Shown here in pieces: positions 63,013 to 64,000 of a stretch of DNA of 64,000 nucleotides. Source of the DNA: Gymnorhina tibicen (lineage: Eukaryota; Chordata; Aves; Passeriformes; Artamidae); NCBI GenBank assembly GCA_013399875.1, contig VXAZ01004021.1, positions 493,267 through 557,266 of the forward strand, given 5' to 3'. The notes under the pieces are model-generated. The model saw only the letters and a list, made by a program, of their open reading frames with translations, did no database searches and was not told the DNA's origin. Positions within the stretch are counted from its first letter, which is position 1, and every line of letters starts with the position of its first letter. The translations under genes were made by a program, and so were the position numbers.

Positions 63013-64000
63013 GAATAAAATCCCAGACTCTGATGCCATCAACACAATCTCCAGCAGCTGCTGATTCCACATTCAGAGTGCAGATCACATCCAAGAAACC
63101 AGGTTCACAACCTTGGGAACCGATACCACAACCCGAGACAGCCCAGCCGAAGACAAATCCCGCAGCAGGACCTGCCAGAACGGCTGCTGATGGGTTTCCA
63201 AAAATAACCCAGTCCCCTTTCCACGGTGCCTGATGTCCATTTACTTACAGCCACCTAAAAATAGCCCTTCCCGTCCGGATCGATGACGGGAGCCGACAGA
63301 AGTGAAAGGAGCTCATCACTCCACACACACAGGACTAAAGGAGATAAAATACTCTGGAAATGCAGCGTAGGGAACAATCCCACCCTGGCCCCGAGACAGC
63401 CAGCTGGATGGGACTAATGATTCTTCTCCAGCACCAGCTGTGATTGAATTTATTTCCATTTGGTGTGATTAAAAAGAAAGAGACAGATAAAAGGGAGAAC
63501 AAAAAGTCCAAGATTTCAAAAGACACTAAAAATAAATTAGTTTGTGTGAGCTTGGCACCCTACCTTGACAATTTTTATGTGTCAGCCAAGCTCAATAACC
63601 CAAAAGGAAGACACAAGTAATTTATAGGTCAGGAAACGAAGGCATGGAAATGTTAAAATACCAGTTCAATCATCAATAAAATCAACAGCAGGAACAGGTT
63701 GAAAGGGCAGGCGTTCCTGAGGCACCTGCCTGTATCCATGCCCTAAGATCCCTCTGTATTTACTCTTCGTGGAGCCATTGTAATTGTTTCCATTGCCTGG
63801 CAAGTGCAAATCGATGCTGAGGAGTTCAGTGGCTCCTCACGACGAGTTCCAGTCCATTTAGCTGATCAAAGGGAGCCGCTTTGCCGAGCCCGTCCGCACC
63901 TCGCAGGGAAAAGGCACTTCCTCAAAATTCAAACGTACAACTTCAACAGCAGGAGGCCTGAATTAATCCCTTTATTTAAACATTAACAACTTTAAGTGTC

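Larger units (their letters stand above)
49263..64000 (-). other. EXTL3 upstream region, probably 5'-UTR intron
   Basis: No coding exon is visible. It holds CR1 fragments at 50257-50488, 54378-54463, 56601-57021, 57066-57290, 57310-57432, 61092-61258, 62501-62612 and 62878-63012, a mono-nucleotide-rich patch at 51354-51420 and the assembly gap. Non-coding 5' exons of EXTL3 may be hidden here but cannot be picked out by eye. The stretches 50490-54370, 57440-61090 and 63015-64000 are otherwise unremarkable. Confidence 0.55.

Overview
The window is vertebrate nuclear DNA, almost certainly from a bird and probably a songbird. Two intron-split genes with vertebrate-like proteins are present. The dispersed repeats are nearly all avian-type CR1 LINE 3' ends. 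No operons, phage, CRISPR, rRNA or tRNA genes were seen. One 44-base assembly gap (N) lies at 57022-57065.

Layout: 1-15733 (+) holds the last five coding exons of INTS9 (Integrator complex subunit 9); the 5' part of the gene lies off the left edge. Its 3' UTR probably ends near one of two AATAAA signals at 16769 or 16869. About 3 kb of gene-free DNA with a ~30-bp minisatellite follows. From about 19.9 kb to 49.26 kb (-) lies the complete coding sequence of EXTL3 (exostosin-like 3) in five coding exons. They are 47018-49165 (the large first coding exon), 27331-27458, 24457-24601, 23885-24013 and 22964-23173. They join in frame to exactly 919 codons plus a stop, the length I recall for mammalian EXTL3. 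The two genes converge tail to tail, the same arrangement as on human 8p21.1. The region 49.26-64 kb is upstream of the EXTL3 coding exon and is best read as a 5'-UTR intron or flanking DNA; I see no coding exon in it.

The two genes are functionally unrelated neighbours. INTS9 is the non-catalytic partner of the INTS11 endonuclease in the nuclear Integrator complex (snRNA 3'-end processing, transcription attenuation). EXTL3 is a Golgi/ER type II membrane glycosyltransferase that starts heparan sulfate chains.

Repeats: about 21 CR1 fragments in at least three sequence types, on both strands. There are also three short tandem-repeat loci, some simple repeats and one degraded LINE-like stretch. 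I found no convincing new biological system. The observations most worth checking are the near-identical CR1 copies on both sides of the assembly gap, the 50-bp GC-rich minisatellite 26 bp beyond an EXTL3 splice donor, inverted CR1 pairs that flank EXTL3 exons, and a cluster of four homeodomain-core motifs in the EXTL3 intron.
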